A DNA stretch of 64,000 bases, taken from positions 81,007 through 145,006 of the forward strand of contig NW_003314406.1 of assembly GCF_000143415.4 (NCBI RefSeq), in the 5' to 3' direction. The stretch is from Selaginella moellendorffii (taxonomy: Eukaryota; Streptophyta; Lycopodiopsida; Selaginellales; Selaginellaceae). How positions within the stretch are numbered: position 1 is the stretch's first letter; every line of letters starts with the position of its first letter. The notes beneath the pieces were generated by a model that was given only the letters and a program-made list of their open reading frames with translations, did not search any database and was not told the origin of the DNA. Of this stretch, positions 32,615 to 43,740 are shown in pieces. A program made the position numbers and the translations under genes.

Positions 32615-33257
32615 ATGAAGCCAACTGTTTCTTTAAAAATGGAGCGCAGGCCAGTGGCATCGCCCAGGCGCAATGCAGGGCGTGGTATTGTGCTCCATCG
32701 CCCATCACCACAGAGGCGCAGCCGAGGGGATGGGAATGTCTGGAAGTTAGGGCGTGGAAAGACTAATAATAATTCTAGAGGCGGAAAGGGAGAAGCTGCT
32801 GGTGTGGCTATAGTTGCTAGTGATTGTCCTCGTGCCTCTATGCAAAATGAATGTTTTGACGAGAATGCAGTTCAGCAACAAGCTGTATTGGAGAGTTTGG
32901 CTTCGTAAGTATAATACTTTAGCATATCCAAACTAAACTTGACATTAATTAAGTTACCTGGAAGGTGAGTTGTTGGTTCGCTTACAATCGTACTCCGAGC
33001 TCTTAGCAGAGGTGAGTGTTTCGTCTTTTAGAATCATGAGATATTTGTAATTTTATTAGGTTGATGTTCTTAACAAGGAGCGCCTGTTCTACTATGGCAA
33101 GCTCACCCGAATGGAGAAGGTTGTTATATATTAAATGAAGTGCTCTAAAATTGTATGGTAGGTCTGTGAGCGAGCGCAGCCTTATGCATCTTCGGTGCCT
33201 ATGGTCGAGTGCATGCTAAAGATTCTGGCAGCTATGACAGATAGTCCAGAAAAATAA
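32615..33257 (+). CDS. EB1-like C-terminal domain protein (microtubule plus-end type)
   Basis: Four exons: 32615-32904, 32954-33011, 33060-33119 and 33162-33257, with introns of 49, 48 and 42 nt; frame is preserved throughout, ending in TAA. The C-terminus reads YLEGELLVRLQSYSELLAEV, then LNKERLFYYGKLTRMEK, VCERAQPYA and MVECMLKILAAMTDSPEK. This is the helix-hairpin pattern of the EB1 homology domain (xxFYxxKLRxIE..C), which dimerises and binds +TIP partners. The N-terminal part is short, basic and Arg/Ser-rich (ERRPVASPRRNAG) rather than a calponin-homology domain. Either upstream CH exons were missed or this is a CH-less variant. Start at 32,615 or the second Met at 32,639. No stop or frameshift. 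Confidence 0.62.
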
Positions 33258-33259
33258 AG

Positions 33260-34780
33260 GATTACTTATTAAAACACTGTATGATCCCAGCAAACGGTGA
33301 ATAAATCTTCAACAACTGTTTTTCGTATATAAAGAGATTCCTCTTTACCTTCCATGATTCGCACTAGTTTCATTCCCTATAAAAAGATCATCTTGGGGCG
33401 ACATAAATATCAGGCTATGATGGTCTTGGTATTAAAGGAATCTTGGATTTGAAATTTTAAAAGTTAATCCCCTTAACCAATCTTTTGCAAGATGCAACTT
33501 ATTTACTGGAATTCTTGTATATCCACAACAGCCATCGCCAGCATTGCAGTTCTAACCAATAAGCTGTTGCTGAAGTTTTGTAAGACCTCAAGATGATTAT
33601 CTTCCTTGTTTTGAGAAAAAATCACAAGCAACTGTCTTCTCTTCAATTATATCCAGAATCAATGAAAACCAGACGGGAGAGCTGTTTGAACAGCCCAGCA
33701 ACTGGAAGAAAACGGTCACACATGTGAAGTTATGCCTTTCTATGAATTTTGCATCTTATAATCATAACAGTGTTGCTCTAGTTGTGGAATGATTCTTCTT
33801 AAGACCCTTTTCAAAGACCTCAAGGTTATTTTCAGATGACCAGACGTGTAAAGCTGTTGATATACCAGGTTTTTCCATTCTCTTGTGAGCTAACCTTTGC
33901 CCTTTGCAAAGAGGAGAATATAGTCATGTAATTCTTACTTGCAGATGAATGAGAAAGTCCCAAAGATCCATGTTCCAGCTTTCAAAATGCTGGAAATCAG
34001 TGTGGCTGAGAGAATCCATCTAACTGAGATTTCTTCCACTCTTTGTCTTTCTAAACTTACAGCAAAAATCTCTTCTCCCACTTTGTCAATTTGACTGGAT
34101 TGATATATCTAGCCTAAGTCCTTTTCCAACTCACTCGTGAATGAATCAAGATAGTGCTTGCCGTCTTCCACAGGATTAACTCAGCCTCATATAAGTATGT
34201 TTAAGAGCACTAATGACGGGAGGAAATTAAATTGCGAAGTAAGACAAGAAACAAGAAACACCATCATTAGCACATCCAATTCCACCAAAATTGAGGCATT
34301 GAGATCCAAAATCTTTAGTATTGATGTAGTCAACTGCACATACAGTGAAAAGAAACTTGTTGACATTCTAACCAAATAATCGATGCATGCTTTTCTGTGT
34401 TTTCCAGAAATGGCATAAGGCTTGATACACTTTCTAAAGGCTCCAGTCATACCAAGAAAACTCCTCATCTGCAATTGTATAATCTTGCCTGATCATTCAG
34501 CACTGCCATTTTTGTGTACTACGATTATCTTATATCAAATTAATTCCTTTTGGTTTGCCCTTACTAAAATTTCAAAGGCTGTATAGTTCGAACCCACACG
34601 ATTGCAAAGAATTTTTTTGTCATTAGCCCTGTTTACTTAGTAGCAAATGTAATCCCTGAAAAGTCAATTGCGAACCTTTTGAGGGCTTTGAGATGGACCA
34701 ATTAGAAATTGTCTATTTCGTCCATCTTAACTCATTTCTTCTCCAGAGTTCATCAAATATGTTGCTCGGAGAACAAGCTT
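33260..34780. other. Spacer with possible retroelement crumbs
   Basis: A plus-strand frame at 34,158-34,379 ends CTYSEKKLVDILTK, reminiscent of the end of copia RNase H (EEQ.ADILTK). A minus-strand frame near 34,474 begins RSFLGMTGAFRKCIKPYA, reminiscent of the gypsy RT-RNase H linker. Both are too short to be sure. Confidence 0.35.
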
Positions 34781-34789
34781 CAGATAACT

Positions 34790-37700
34790 TTATGATTCTC
34801 CATAAATAAATGCCTTAGTAGTGTCTGTGGAGTCCCTATGCATCCACTTTCTTCTGTCAAACTTATTCAAAGGTTGGATGTGTAGATCACCATCCGGAAA
34901 TACTGATACCTGCAGAAAAGAAAATAAGATGTTGTCTAAAATTCAAACCTTTACCTGGTCCATGGCCATTCTGTCTATGGAGTAAATGACTTCCGGATTG
35001 ACTCCTTTTTTAAGAACCTACAGAGATAAAAAAAAAAAATTGTTTAAAAATCTCAGAACAAGACTGGATACCTCAGACTTAACAGCCCGAACCACAGAGT
35101 TGAAACTTGATGCCCCTCTAACCAGCAACTTATTTCGGTGTACAAAGTTCTGTTAGAAAAAATAAAAACCAGTGTTTTTGTCTATTAAAAACAGCTGTTT
35201 TACGCTGTTTAGCATCTGATCTTTGAGAAGCTTGATCTCTTGCTCCTGTTGGTTCTGGTATTTCATAGCCATAGCATGCTCTCTCTCAAGACGACCAACG
35301 AGCTTTGTCAGGGCGTTTCGTTCTCCAGATAACACATGCCTTGCCTGCTCAAGCTCCAACACACGTTGTTGATCCCACTCGCCAGTATCAACAATGCGTC
35401 CTAGTCTATCATATTCCGTTCTGGTTCGTTGGTTCTCTTTCTCAAGAATTGCAACGTGCTCCTCGACTTTAAGCATCCTCTTGTGTGATTGTACCTACAT
35501 AAAGGGTCAGCCTACAATAATTGAAACAACATTTTAACCTGCATGTAGCAAATCCAGGCCTGAAAAGTCCATCTTATTCTTATGTCTTCACATTTTCTTT
35601 TAATGCGTTTACAGGTCCTCCTTTTCCACTTCTCCTCCAAACAAATTTCATGTAGCTCATCAAATTGCCTCCGTAAGCGGGATCGGACCAATCTGACGAA
35701 AATTGTGTCATATCTTGATTTCTGCACCATGAAACGCATCCATAGTCCGAATGCACTCGCAAGTCTACATTTTTGTATTCTCCTTTTCCAATATCTCGAA
35801 AATGCAGTTTCATCCTCCCACAACGAAAAACATTTGGAGAGAACTTTCCTTTCGCCCCTTTGTATTGCTCGAAAGTCACGTGCTCTAAAATTTAAGTTAG
35901 GCGATGAATATTACTGTTTAAGAAAGAACCTGTTAGCTGGGTATCTCTGCCAGAATTTAAAAGCCAGGGCCGCCTTTCGTCTTAAAAGAAGGTAAAAAAT
36001 GTGATCTCTGCGCTCGTCAACAGCTCTACTAATTTGTACACCAACCTGCAGTGATGCTAATTGCTAATTGCTAATGGAGCAAGAGAACAGAAGTGCCTTG
36101 TAAGAACCTTGAAAGCAAACAGAACCCTTTGCAACCGTCTTCTCCGTATAGCGTTAACAGCTCTTCGTCCTATGCACTCCCTTTGTTTTACTTGCAAATC
36201 GCGGACTAATTGCTTTTCTCTCCTGTATATACTTGACAGGTTAACAAGGTAAATAAGGAAAGTACCTATGTCGTTCATCTTCCCTTTGTCTTCGCTTTAC
36301 AAGGGATCTCCAAGCTCTCCTGCACGAACAGTAACAGATCTAGGAGCATTCTAGATCAATGATAGCTACTACCAAATACGTGCAATATTATGACGTCGCA
36401 AGAATTTTTCCGCTGACTGCTGCAATCTTTTGAACTTTTCCATGCGCAAAAAAAAAATTCTCCACGCTTGAAAAGCACGTCCCAGCATCCGTCGTTGAAA
36501 GTATTCAGCAGCATTCTTCATAGCAAACCTTCTTGCAATTTTTCTTCGCTTGTGTAGTGTCAATGCCGTAAAAGCAGATCTCATATATCTTAGACTGCTT
36601 CTTCTCATCTTTAAACTAGAGTATCAATTTCCGTGGAAGTCAAATGAGCAGGCTAACCTGAATGGTTAGAAGCGTCATGTTTTTTTCAATGGCGCTTCTT
36701 ACGCGCTCAGCATTGGCTGCAAGCTCATCAAGTTCGTCGTAGGCAAGTTGCATAGGAAGCTCGTAATCTTGAACGGCCAATCTCAGAGCCTATAGAAACT
36801 GCGGAAGTACAAAAGCATGTATTAAAAAAACGAAACACCAACCAAAAGCCGAGCATGAAAATCTGGCACACCGGAGCTTCCTAGAATCCCTTGTTGCATG
36901 GCATCACATATTTGGTTCTCTTTATTAGATCTTCTTTTCTTCATAAGGTCCGTAATGTATTCACCTTCAATGTCCCCAGCACTAGAGTCTTCGACAGAAG
37001 AATCTTTGGACAAGCCCCTTATGCTTCCCCATTGCCGCCGGGATGTTCTTCCAGCATACTCTACATTGCCATCCAGCCTTCTAGCGAGATCAGGTAGTTT
37101 GGAACTTAGTGGTGCTTCATCCAAAGAAGCTGGTTTTCTTAAAGCCTCTGGGCGACTAGCCATTGTTTCCTGTGTAGCTACAGAAGCATCATCACTGGCC
37201 TTACTTGTGAGAGCTGACATAGAAACTTGGTTGACGATGTCCGTTAATAATACCTCGGCCTGTGAAATTTCGTTTCTTACTATGTCATATGACTCTTGAG
37301 GTCTATCAGGTACCCTTGCTTCATGCTGGGGAACATTCGAAGTTGTGGCAATATCACTCGTAGGTTCTGTGCTAATTCTCCTTGCAACGTTCTCATTATT
37401 TAGGGGATCAAGAGCACTACTTCTTCCCGAAATTTCTGGAATCATCAAAGGCGTATTAAATGTACTGCTTTTCCTGGCATTTTCCAAAGCTACTTGAGAT
37501 GTGGCACCTGTATCTGCGTTATTGTCTGTTTGAGGAGCTTCTTGTCTACCATCGATGTCACGTCCGAAGAGATCGCTATTGTTGCTAAAATCTTCATTAA
37601 CGAGTAATTGTGCATTCCTCGGACCTCCACCAACATCTTCTGAAGCTTTAATAGCATCCTCTGTTGGCATTGACATTCTTGTACCATTCTCTACTGAGGT

Positions 37701-37877
37701 GGTCTTGGAGAGTGGAGTTAATGACTCAAGATTGGTTTCCTGCTGGGAAGATCTTCTTCCATTGACTCTGTCCAAGAGCTGCGATATTCGTCTTTCGCTG
37801 TTCCTTCTACCCTCAATTCCGTTCTCATTGATTTGGTTATCATGGTTTCCATGAGAAGAATTCATAGAATGAGACAA
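34790..37877 (-). CDS. SFI1-like Trp-repeat protein with disordered N-terminus and coiled-coil C-terminus
   Basis: Many short exons on the minus strand. A long first exon (37877-36842 or so) encodes a Ser/Asn/Glu-rich disordered region (SERRISQLLDRVNGRRSS). Next come ALRLAVQDYELPMQLAYDELDEL (about 36,790-36,660) and then repeats built around Trp: RAFQAWRIFF, RAWRSLVKRRQRE, ALAFKFWQRY, ASAFGLWMRF, WTFQAWICYM. Spaced AxxxW modules of this kind are seen in SFI1 and related centrin-binding centrosome/basal-body proteins. Final exons are 35494-35204 (coiled coil), 35149-35072, 35017-34955 and 34909-34790, ending SVFPDGDLHIQPLNKF and TAA. Introns are 44-54 nt. The closing exons look conserved but I do not recognise them. 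Function at basal bodies is inferred. It may be one transcript with the next gene upstream. Confidence 0.6.
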
Positions 37878-38184
37878 CGAAAGAAGTCAGGGTAGGTCAA
37901 AATGCATAACACAATGGAATCTAAGAACTAGAGCCAGTCGCGCTAAGTAATGTGCGGATGAGCCCTAAAATCTAGCTAATTTACAACGGTCGCGTAATCC
38001 AAGAACTTCGAAGAAGTTATAACAAGTGAAAAATCTTAAGGCCAATTCAAAAATATATGATCTGCTATTTTAACACATGCAATACGAACTGGTAATGGGA
38101 GTCTGGTGTATAGCTTTCAAAGGTGTCTCGAGCAAGAAAGTGCTAGAGAATACACCGAACTGTGGAAAGAGTCAAATACATTGA

Positions 38185-40207
38185 CTACACTAAGTAACGT
38201 TTTGGGAGGCTCTTCAATTTTATGTCGTTATGACAAGCTGAAATCAACCACTGATTTATCTGCATTAACAACATTAACGCTTAGGAACATGTAGTAAAAT
38301 CTCACCTCGTTGAGTTTCATAATTTCTCTATGGGCTGCAGTAAGAATACTCTCTTTGGCCTCACAAGAACTACAATTTCTGTTGCAGCTGTGGACTGCTG
38401 TGTCGCTTTTATAATTGTGTGTAGTGTCCCTGAAATCATTTTCAAAGGAATCCTGCATCTTTCCTTCGGCATGCGTTATTTTAACATCCCAGTATGTGTC
38501 TTCAACTAGATTATGCTCTTTTGAGTTTGAAATTGTCTCCAGCCCAGCATGGTGACTAAGAGCCATGTACTTCTCCTGCCACTCTTGAAGGTCACCTCGA
38601 AGGCATTTGTTTCGAGAGCGAAGAAGAGCCTGGTAAGAAGCTTCATTAATACCGGAAAGATACCAGACATACCAGTTCAGAGAGTAAATGTGCTTTCTCG
38701 CCACCCAGCACTGCCCGGACCTGAATGCTCTGATTATGTACGAGAGTAAACAATGAAGTGCACAATTACTTTATGGAGCTCAAAATCATAATGTGAAATA
38801 GTTGCCATAATCTGCTGGTGTTGTAATTTTTTCACCTGAAAGTCCGCTGTACTTATGACCAGGAAGCAGATCTTCGCCGAAAAATGATACCTGTTGTTCA
38901 AGAACCACATTCCGCACCATAAGATCCTGTTTCTCGCTCTCCAGAAGCTTTAATCGGTCATCTAAAGCTGTTGCTGTTCTGCTGGATATGTCAAGGGCTT
39001 CCTTTATCTTGCAAAATTCATTTTCTTTTATCTTAGTTATTAGCTGTAAACAAAGTCGCATTAGAGCCAATTTGAAATTCAGTATTCACCTGCAGTTTTT
39101 CAAGTTGTTTTCCTTCTGTTTCAGCATCTACTTTTTGGGACTGAAGACACAAGCATAGTTCCTATATCACATGTTTTCACGATTGTGTAACATGTACAAG
39201 GATTACAATACCAGCTCATGTATCCGTTGTTTCAGAGGCTTCACCATGCCAGATTTTGCCTGCTTACATGGACAACCATTGAACTGCTATGCAAAATAAG
39301 ATTTACCTGATACAGAACACGAGTATTATCGACGTCTTTACACAACCGGAGAATCTCATCTTCTTGTGATTTTACAAGCACTGAATAGTGTCGTTTCACC
39401 TGTACACGTTCATTTTGGTAACATTGCGAACTTCCCTGTTATTACCTTGTCCAGTTCCATAGCTGCTTCACGGGCTACCACCACAGCATGAGCCGCACCA
39501 GCTGCTTGTTTCTGAGCTTCCTGTTGTGCATCTAGTACAATCTTCCCCCCAAGTTTGTTGAGTTCTTCGTTGCCTTGAGCTTTTTCTGATACAAAAATAT
39601 TTAGGCTGAACTAGGTACACTTTAAAGGAAGATACCAAGTTGAAGAAGCTGTTCAAGCTCTTTTACACGGAAATGTAGGCTAGAAGCTCCACATTCCACA
39701 TGGGAAAGATAGGTCCGCAATGCTTCTGTTTCGTTTTCACTTTCTTCAAGTGCCCTGCGGCTTGCTTTAGTGAGAAAGGATTTTTTTTTCTATACCGACC
39801 TGTTAGAGGCGTCGAATGCAACTTTAAGCTGTGATATTTTTTGTTGAAGTCCTCCCTACAGATTTAACATGACGAATGAATGCAAATTAACATTAAGATT
39901 TTACTTCATCTGCGCTTGGAAGAACGGACTGTAGCAAGTTCTGTCCAAGAAAAGGCTCAAGAAATGATCTGCTTTCTTTAGCTTTAGCGCCTACTGCGGG
40001 ACCCTGAATGCTTTTGCGATCTGGCAGATCTTGAAGAACCTCAGCATTTTCGCAGCCATCTGTTTGGCAAAAGTTTTCACATGTAGATGAATCCCAAGAG
40101 CTTCTTGACGACGAGCAGGACAATCCTCCAGCAACGGACCTAGGAGAAAGTAGCATGAGCGTGCTCTCGTTTTCGTGAATGTCCTTCTGTTCTGTTAATA
40201 GTCGCAT
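38185..40207 (-). CDS. Coiled-coil protein, unknown family
   Basis: A multi-exon minus-strand gene with ATG at 40,205-40,207 (possible start; a TTGTAG acceptor lies just before it, so an earlier exon is possible) and TAG at 38,185-38,187. The N-terminus is Ser-rich (SVAGGLSCSSSRSSWDSS), then heptad-like exons such as NEELNKLGGKIVLDAQQEAQ, KEALDISSRTATALDDRLKL and LRSRNKCLRGDLQEWQEKYM. The last exon begins INQWLISACHNDIK. Introns are about 45-60 nt. Long alpha-helical stretches suggest a structural role; no motor, GTPase or kinase motif is visible. It is co-oriented with the SFI1-like gene 300 bp downstream, and the two could be a single gene if the stop at 38,185 is skipped by alternative splicing. 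The intergenic region toward the TMC gene (40,208-40,707) would be a shared divergent promoter. Confidence 0.5.
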
Positions 40208-40707
40208 CTCTTGCCACTACAACAGCACCATTATAGAGAAAATAGCATGCCCTAAAACTTCCCTCCATTTTTTTTTATAGTAGACTGTCAATATCAGATC
40301 TTTATTGTTGTTCAGGGATGGATTTCATCTTAGTTTATATTAGAAAGGAAATTTAGCATTGTTTACTTTTACTTGTTTTAGTGACCAGTCTAGATGTCCG
40401 TGATACTATAGATATAAACCGACACTTCCAATTACATGGCACCTATGTCGCTCTTTAAAACTGTTCATAGTTGCTAATTAAGCGTGTAGCACCTGGAAGT
40501 CCTGTGCAAGACATAACAGAACTCCATTTAAAAGGTTTTGCCAAGCCTTAGCGTCCCAACACCACTATGTGGTTTATTGATTTTGGCTCCTTTTTTTATC
40601 CCCTTTATAGCCCGTAGAACACCCAGAGGATTACTTTTCTCATCGAACAAAGTTTGCCGAATTTGCGTGTCGCCTGACAACCCTAAGCATATAAACCTTT
40701 TGAGGCG
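40208..40707. promoter_or_regulatory. Divergent intergenic region between coiled-coil gene and TMC gene
   Basis: 500 bp separate the two presumed start codons. AT-rich with a T-run at 40,268-40,274; no specific element can be named. The open frame at 40,538-40,849 partly overlaps TMC exon 1 in another frame and is judged a shadow. Confidence 0.35.
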
Positions 40708-43250
40708 ATGGCACTCAAGAATGACAACAAGAATGTTGGCAATGCCCGAGAGGAAGTCTTCGATACCATTTCTGCTACTGAGGCGGCAGAATCAACAAAG
40801 CGGTATCAGGTCCATATATGCCTTCTATCATATCCCCTCGTTTACTTGAGAAAAACCAAGTAGATATCACAAGCCGCTGCCAAAGCAAAAGGTCGTATCA
40901 CACTCCTTGGTCTTGACCACGTCCGAAAAAATAAGAAGAACAAGGGGTTATGGGCGTTACTAGAAGACCGAATGCAACAGGTTTTGGACCGTGACAAACT
41001 CGACAAAGCAAAAGATTGGTTTGAACGAGTGAGTTTGATAACTGATGCGTGATGTCAATTCAAGGTCTATTTTTATAGAATAAGGATAGCTTCTCGATTT
41101 GGACGTCCACTCTAAAGTCTATCGAAGGAAAGTTTGGGTCAGCAGTTATGGTGACCTTTGAGTTTCTGAGATTTGTCTTTTTGCTCAACGTCATTCTGTC
41201 GTCGATGTGGATTGTATTTATAATTTTTCCATTCTTTGCCCGTCCTCCCGATTCGTACAGCTGGCACTTGTTGGAGTCCAGACAGTCTAAGAAGGTAAAT
41301 CATAATTTTTTTGTCTTTGTAAATAAACTTCTTGCAGGATCACTATCTGGATTCTACGTGGTTTTTCTATGGCGGCTATAACTACACTAGCGGAGAACAG
41401 AAAGGTTGGTACAGGACTGACTACATGTATACAGTCATAATAGGGATGACATTATTTGTCACATTGGCAGCTGTTCTTGGAAGGTATTAACTGCGTCTCT
41501 TTTTTCTAAATAATAAATTTGTTACAGGATGGCAGTTCGAATAATGAGATCTGGTGACTACACAAATGCATACACCGGAGCTGGGTACCCTTTTGCAACT
41601 GCAATTTTAGCAAGCTGGGACTTTCATTTGACCACTTTAGAAGTAAGGATTTATTTAGTGTTAGATGGCTCAACTACTGTATTTGTAGTCGTCCTCAAAT
41701 CTGAAGGGAGGAATTAGAATGCGCCTTCATGAAATGCTAGCTGACTGCGCTGAAATTCAACAAGAGATTGCAACCACGGACAAAAAGAAGCTCTATAAAG
41801 TAAGAATTTGTAGTGTACTTGCTGAAACTGTTATTATACTTCCAGAGAAATGTGGCTCTCTTTTTGCTATTTCCATTGCTTATGATTAGCACTGTTGCTG
41901 CTGTTATCTTTCTTGTTTCAAAGCAAGCTACAATCGACTTGAGCTTGCGTAAGTTTCAAAATAGCCGATGATAGAAAAGTTCGTTTTATTTTATCCAGGC
42001 TTTATGGAAGGTTTTGCACAACCGTTTCTTCTAGCAGCTGTCAATATTTCTTCTCCGCGGTTAATCCGGATGCTTGTCCAAATGGAGGATTGGAAGCCCT
42101 CTACAGCTGATCAAGTACTTCTTGTGAAGCTCTATTTTATACGAATGTTAAATGTAGGGACATTGTTTTATAGGTGAGTATGTTATCTGCTTCATTTGGT
42201 TGAGCTAAATTGTACCAGGCAGGCTTTATGTTGTTATTGAACAGGCACGAGTGGCCAAAGAGGGAAGCTCCATGAAAGCTTGTCACTTTGGGAAATGTAA
42301 GGATGGGCTGATTTGTTGTTTGGAAAAAGATGCTTATGAGAGTGTTTGGCCGACTTGCAGGCCCTCTAAGGTATGATTTGTATTTTGTATTTTATAAATG
42401 ACTTTTGCTTGTCAATATCAGATTGGTTATTGCGTAGCAGACTGTGCAGATAATGCTGTTGCAAAGCTCCTTCTTGAGCTAATTATAAGCAGCACGCTGA
42501 TTGATAATGCAGTGGAGGGAGCCAAGGGATATTTTGTTCTTTACTACTTTAAGGTAAGCTTTACATATACATATGTGACGATTACTTCCTATCCTCCCGC
42601 GCAGCATAGGCAACAAATGGCTATTGAAGATATGCCTATCCGGGTGGTTTATATCCAAGCAGTTGTTTGGGTCGCTTCTATGTTTAGTCCAATCGCAGCT
42701 ACACTTGGAGCCATTTGCAACTGCGTTTCATTTTTATCACTGAAGGTGAAGTGAAAATACTTTAAATTAATGGTAATTGGTAAATGGTAACTGGCACCAG
42801 GAAGTACTTATGAGAACGTGCGCGCCAATGGAAAAGGCATACAGTGCATCAAGCACCTCAGATATAACCTACGGATTGCTCTTAATAACGCTTATTCTTT
42901 CAAGTATTCCTGTTGTCTTCAGGCTGACATCCCCCAGCAGTGGTATATGTGGTCCTGTGAAAGAAGGCCTGTCCAGTTACCAGGTTATCGCTAATTACAT
43001 TGAGGTATTTAATTTTAGATTGTTTGGCTACAACAGCTTCTGATGCGTACAGAAAGCACCAACTGCCATTTGGGTGACATATGAATGGCTGACGAACCCT
43101 ATGATTATGGGAGGAATTATTTTTCTCTTGGTTTTTGTAGCTGTACTTCTACGAGCTAAGATATCACAAATGCACCGCTCAATGCAATTAGCATCAAAAG
43201 AAGTGGGAACGCAACAAAACGACTCCCCCGAAAACACTAATCAAGTTTAG
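40708..43250 (+). CDS. TMC (transmembrane channel-like) family membrane protein
   Basis: Thirteen exons: 40708-40809, 40864-41028, 41079-41294, 41338-41483, 41528-41642, 41689-41799, 41846-41948, 41999-42173, 42223-42370, 42422-42553, 42605-42745, 42801-43004 and 43053-43250. Together they are 1,956 nt, 651 aa plus stop, open throughout, with introns of 43-55 nt. TMC landmarks in order: KSIEGKFGSAVMVTFEFLRF at the first membrane segment; a cluster of hydrophobic helices; LVKLYFIRMLNVGTLFYR; YIQAVVWVASMFSPIAATLG; LMRTCAPMEKAYSASSTSD; the C-terminal CGPVKEGLSSYQVIANYIE block; and the last helix IIFLLVFVAVLLRAKI. TMC proteins belong with OSCA/TMEM63 and TMEM16 in one superfamily; animal members form mechanotransduction channels. 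The typical CWExxVGQE signature before the TMC domain is not conserved here (WPTCRPSK at that place). Eight to ten membrane spans expected. Ion channel function is inferred. Confidence 0.82.
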
Positions 43251-43309
43251 ATGTATGCAAATCACCAATTAACATTGCAAGTTTTGTATGTTGCTAATGG
43301 TTCTTTATA

Positions 43310-43740
43310 TAAAGTAAACTACTGCAAGGTTTGAGCTTATCGTCTGTGCCACGGATCTGCTGGAACAGCTCCTGGCCAATCTCCACGTAGTTATGCTCGA
43401 GGATGAGCCCAGCGGCAGCGAGAATGAAGCGTGATTTTGTAAGCCGTTGCCATACTTCTCCATGACAACGTCTTGTAGCCTCTGCAAGCCATTGAACATG
43501 GGGATGCTCGGGTACAAGCTTTCCATGTCAAACGTGAAGAGGAGGCTGTCCCATGGGAGGTGAAGCGTATCCGGATCCTTCATCAACTCCAGTGGGACCA
43601 CGACTCTAGATTCAGGAACTACCTCCTGCAGGAGATACTCGGTCGAGTTTCCTGTGAGAAGATGAAGCCTGGGTAGCGGAATGGGTGTTGGAGGTCCAAA
43701 ACACACTGTTCCATGCCACCTGATTTCCCTACTGCTGTTG
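43310..43740 (-). pseudogene. Penelope-like element reverse transcriptase fragment
   Basis: Minus-strand sequence reads LLFTFDMESLYPSIPMFNGL followed by a QDVVMEKYGNGL segment, then after a frameshift FILAAAGLILEHNYVEI and FQQIRGTD. The D-x-SLYPSIP motif followed by the N-Y-x-x-I...Q-I-R-G-T block is typical of Penelope-like RTs (motif A through the start of motif B'). It stops before the YxDD region, 70 bp from the end of the TMC gene, so it is a truncated insertion. Confidence 0.75.
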
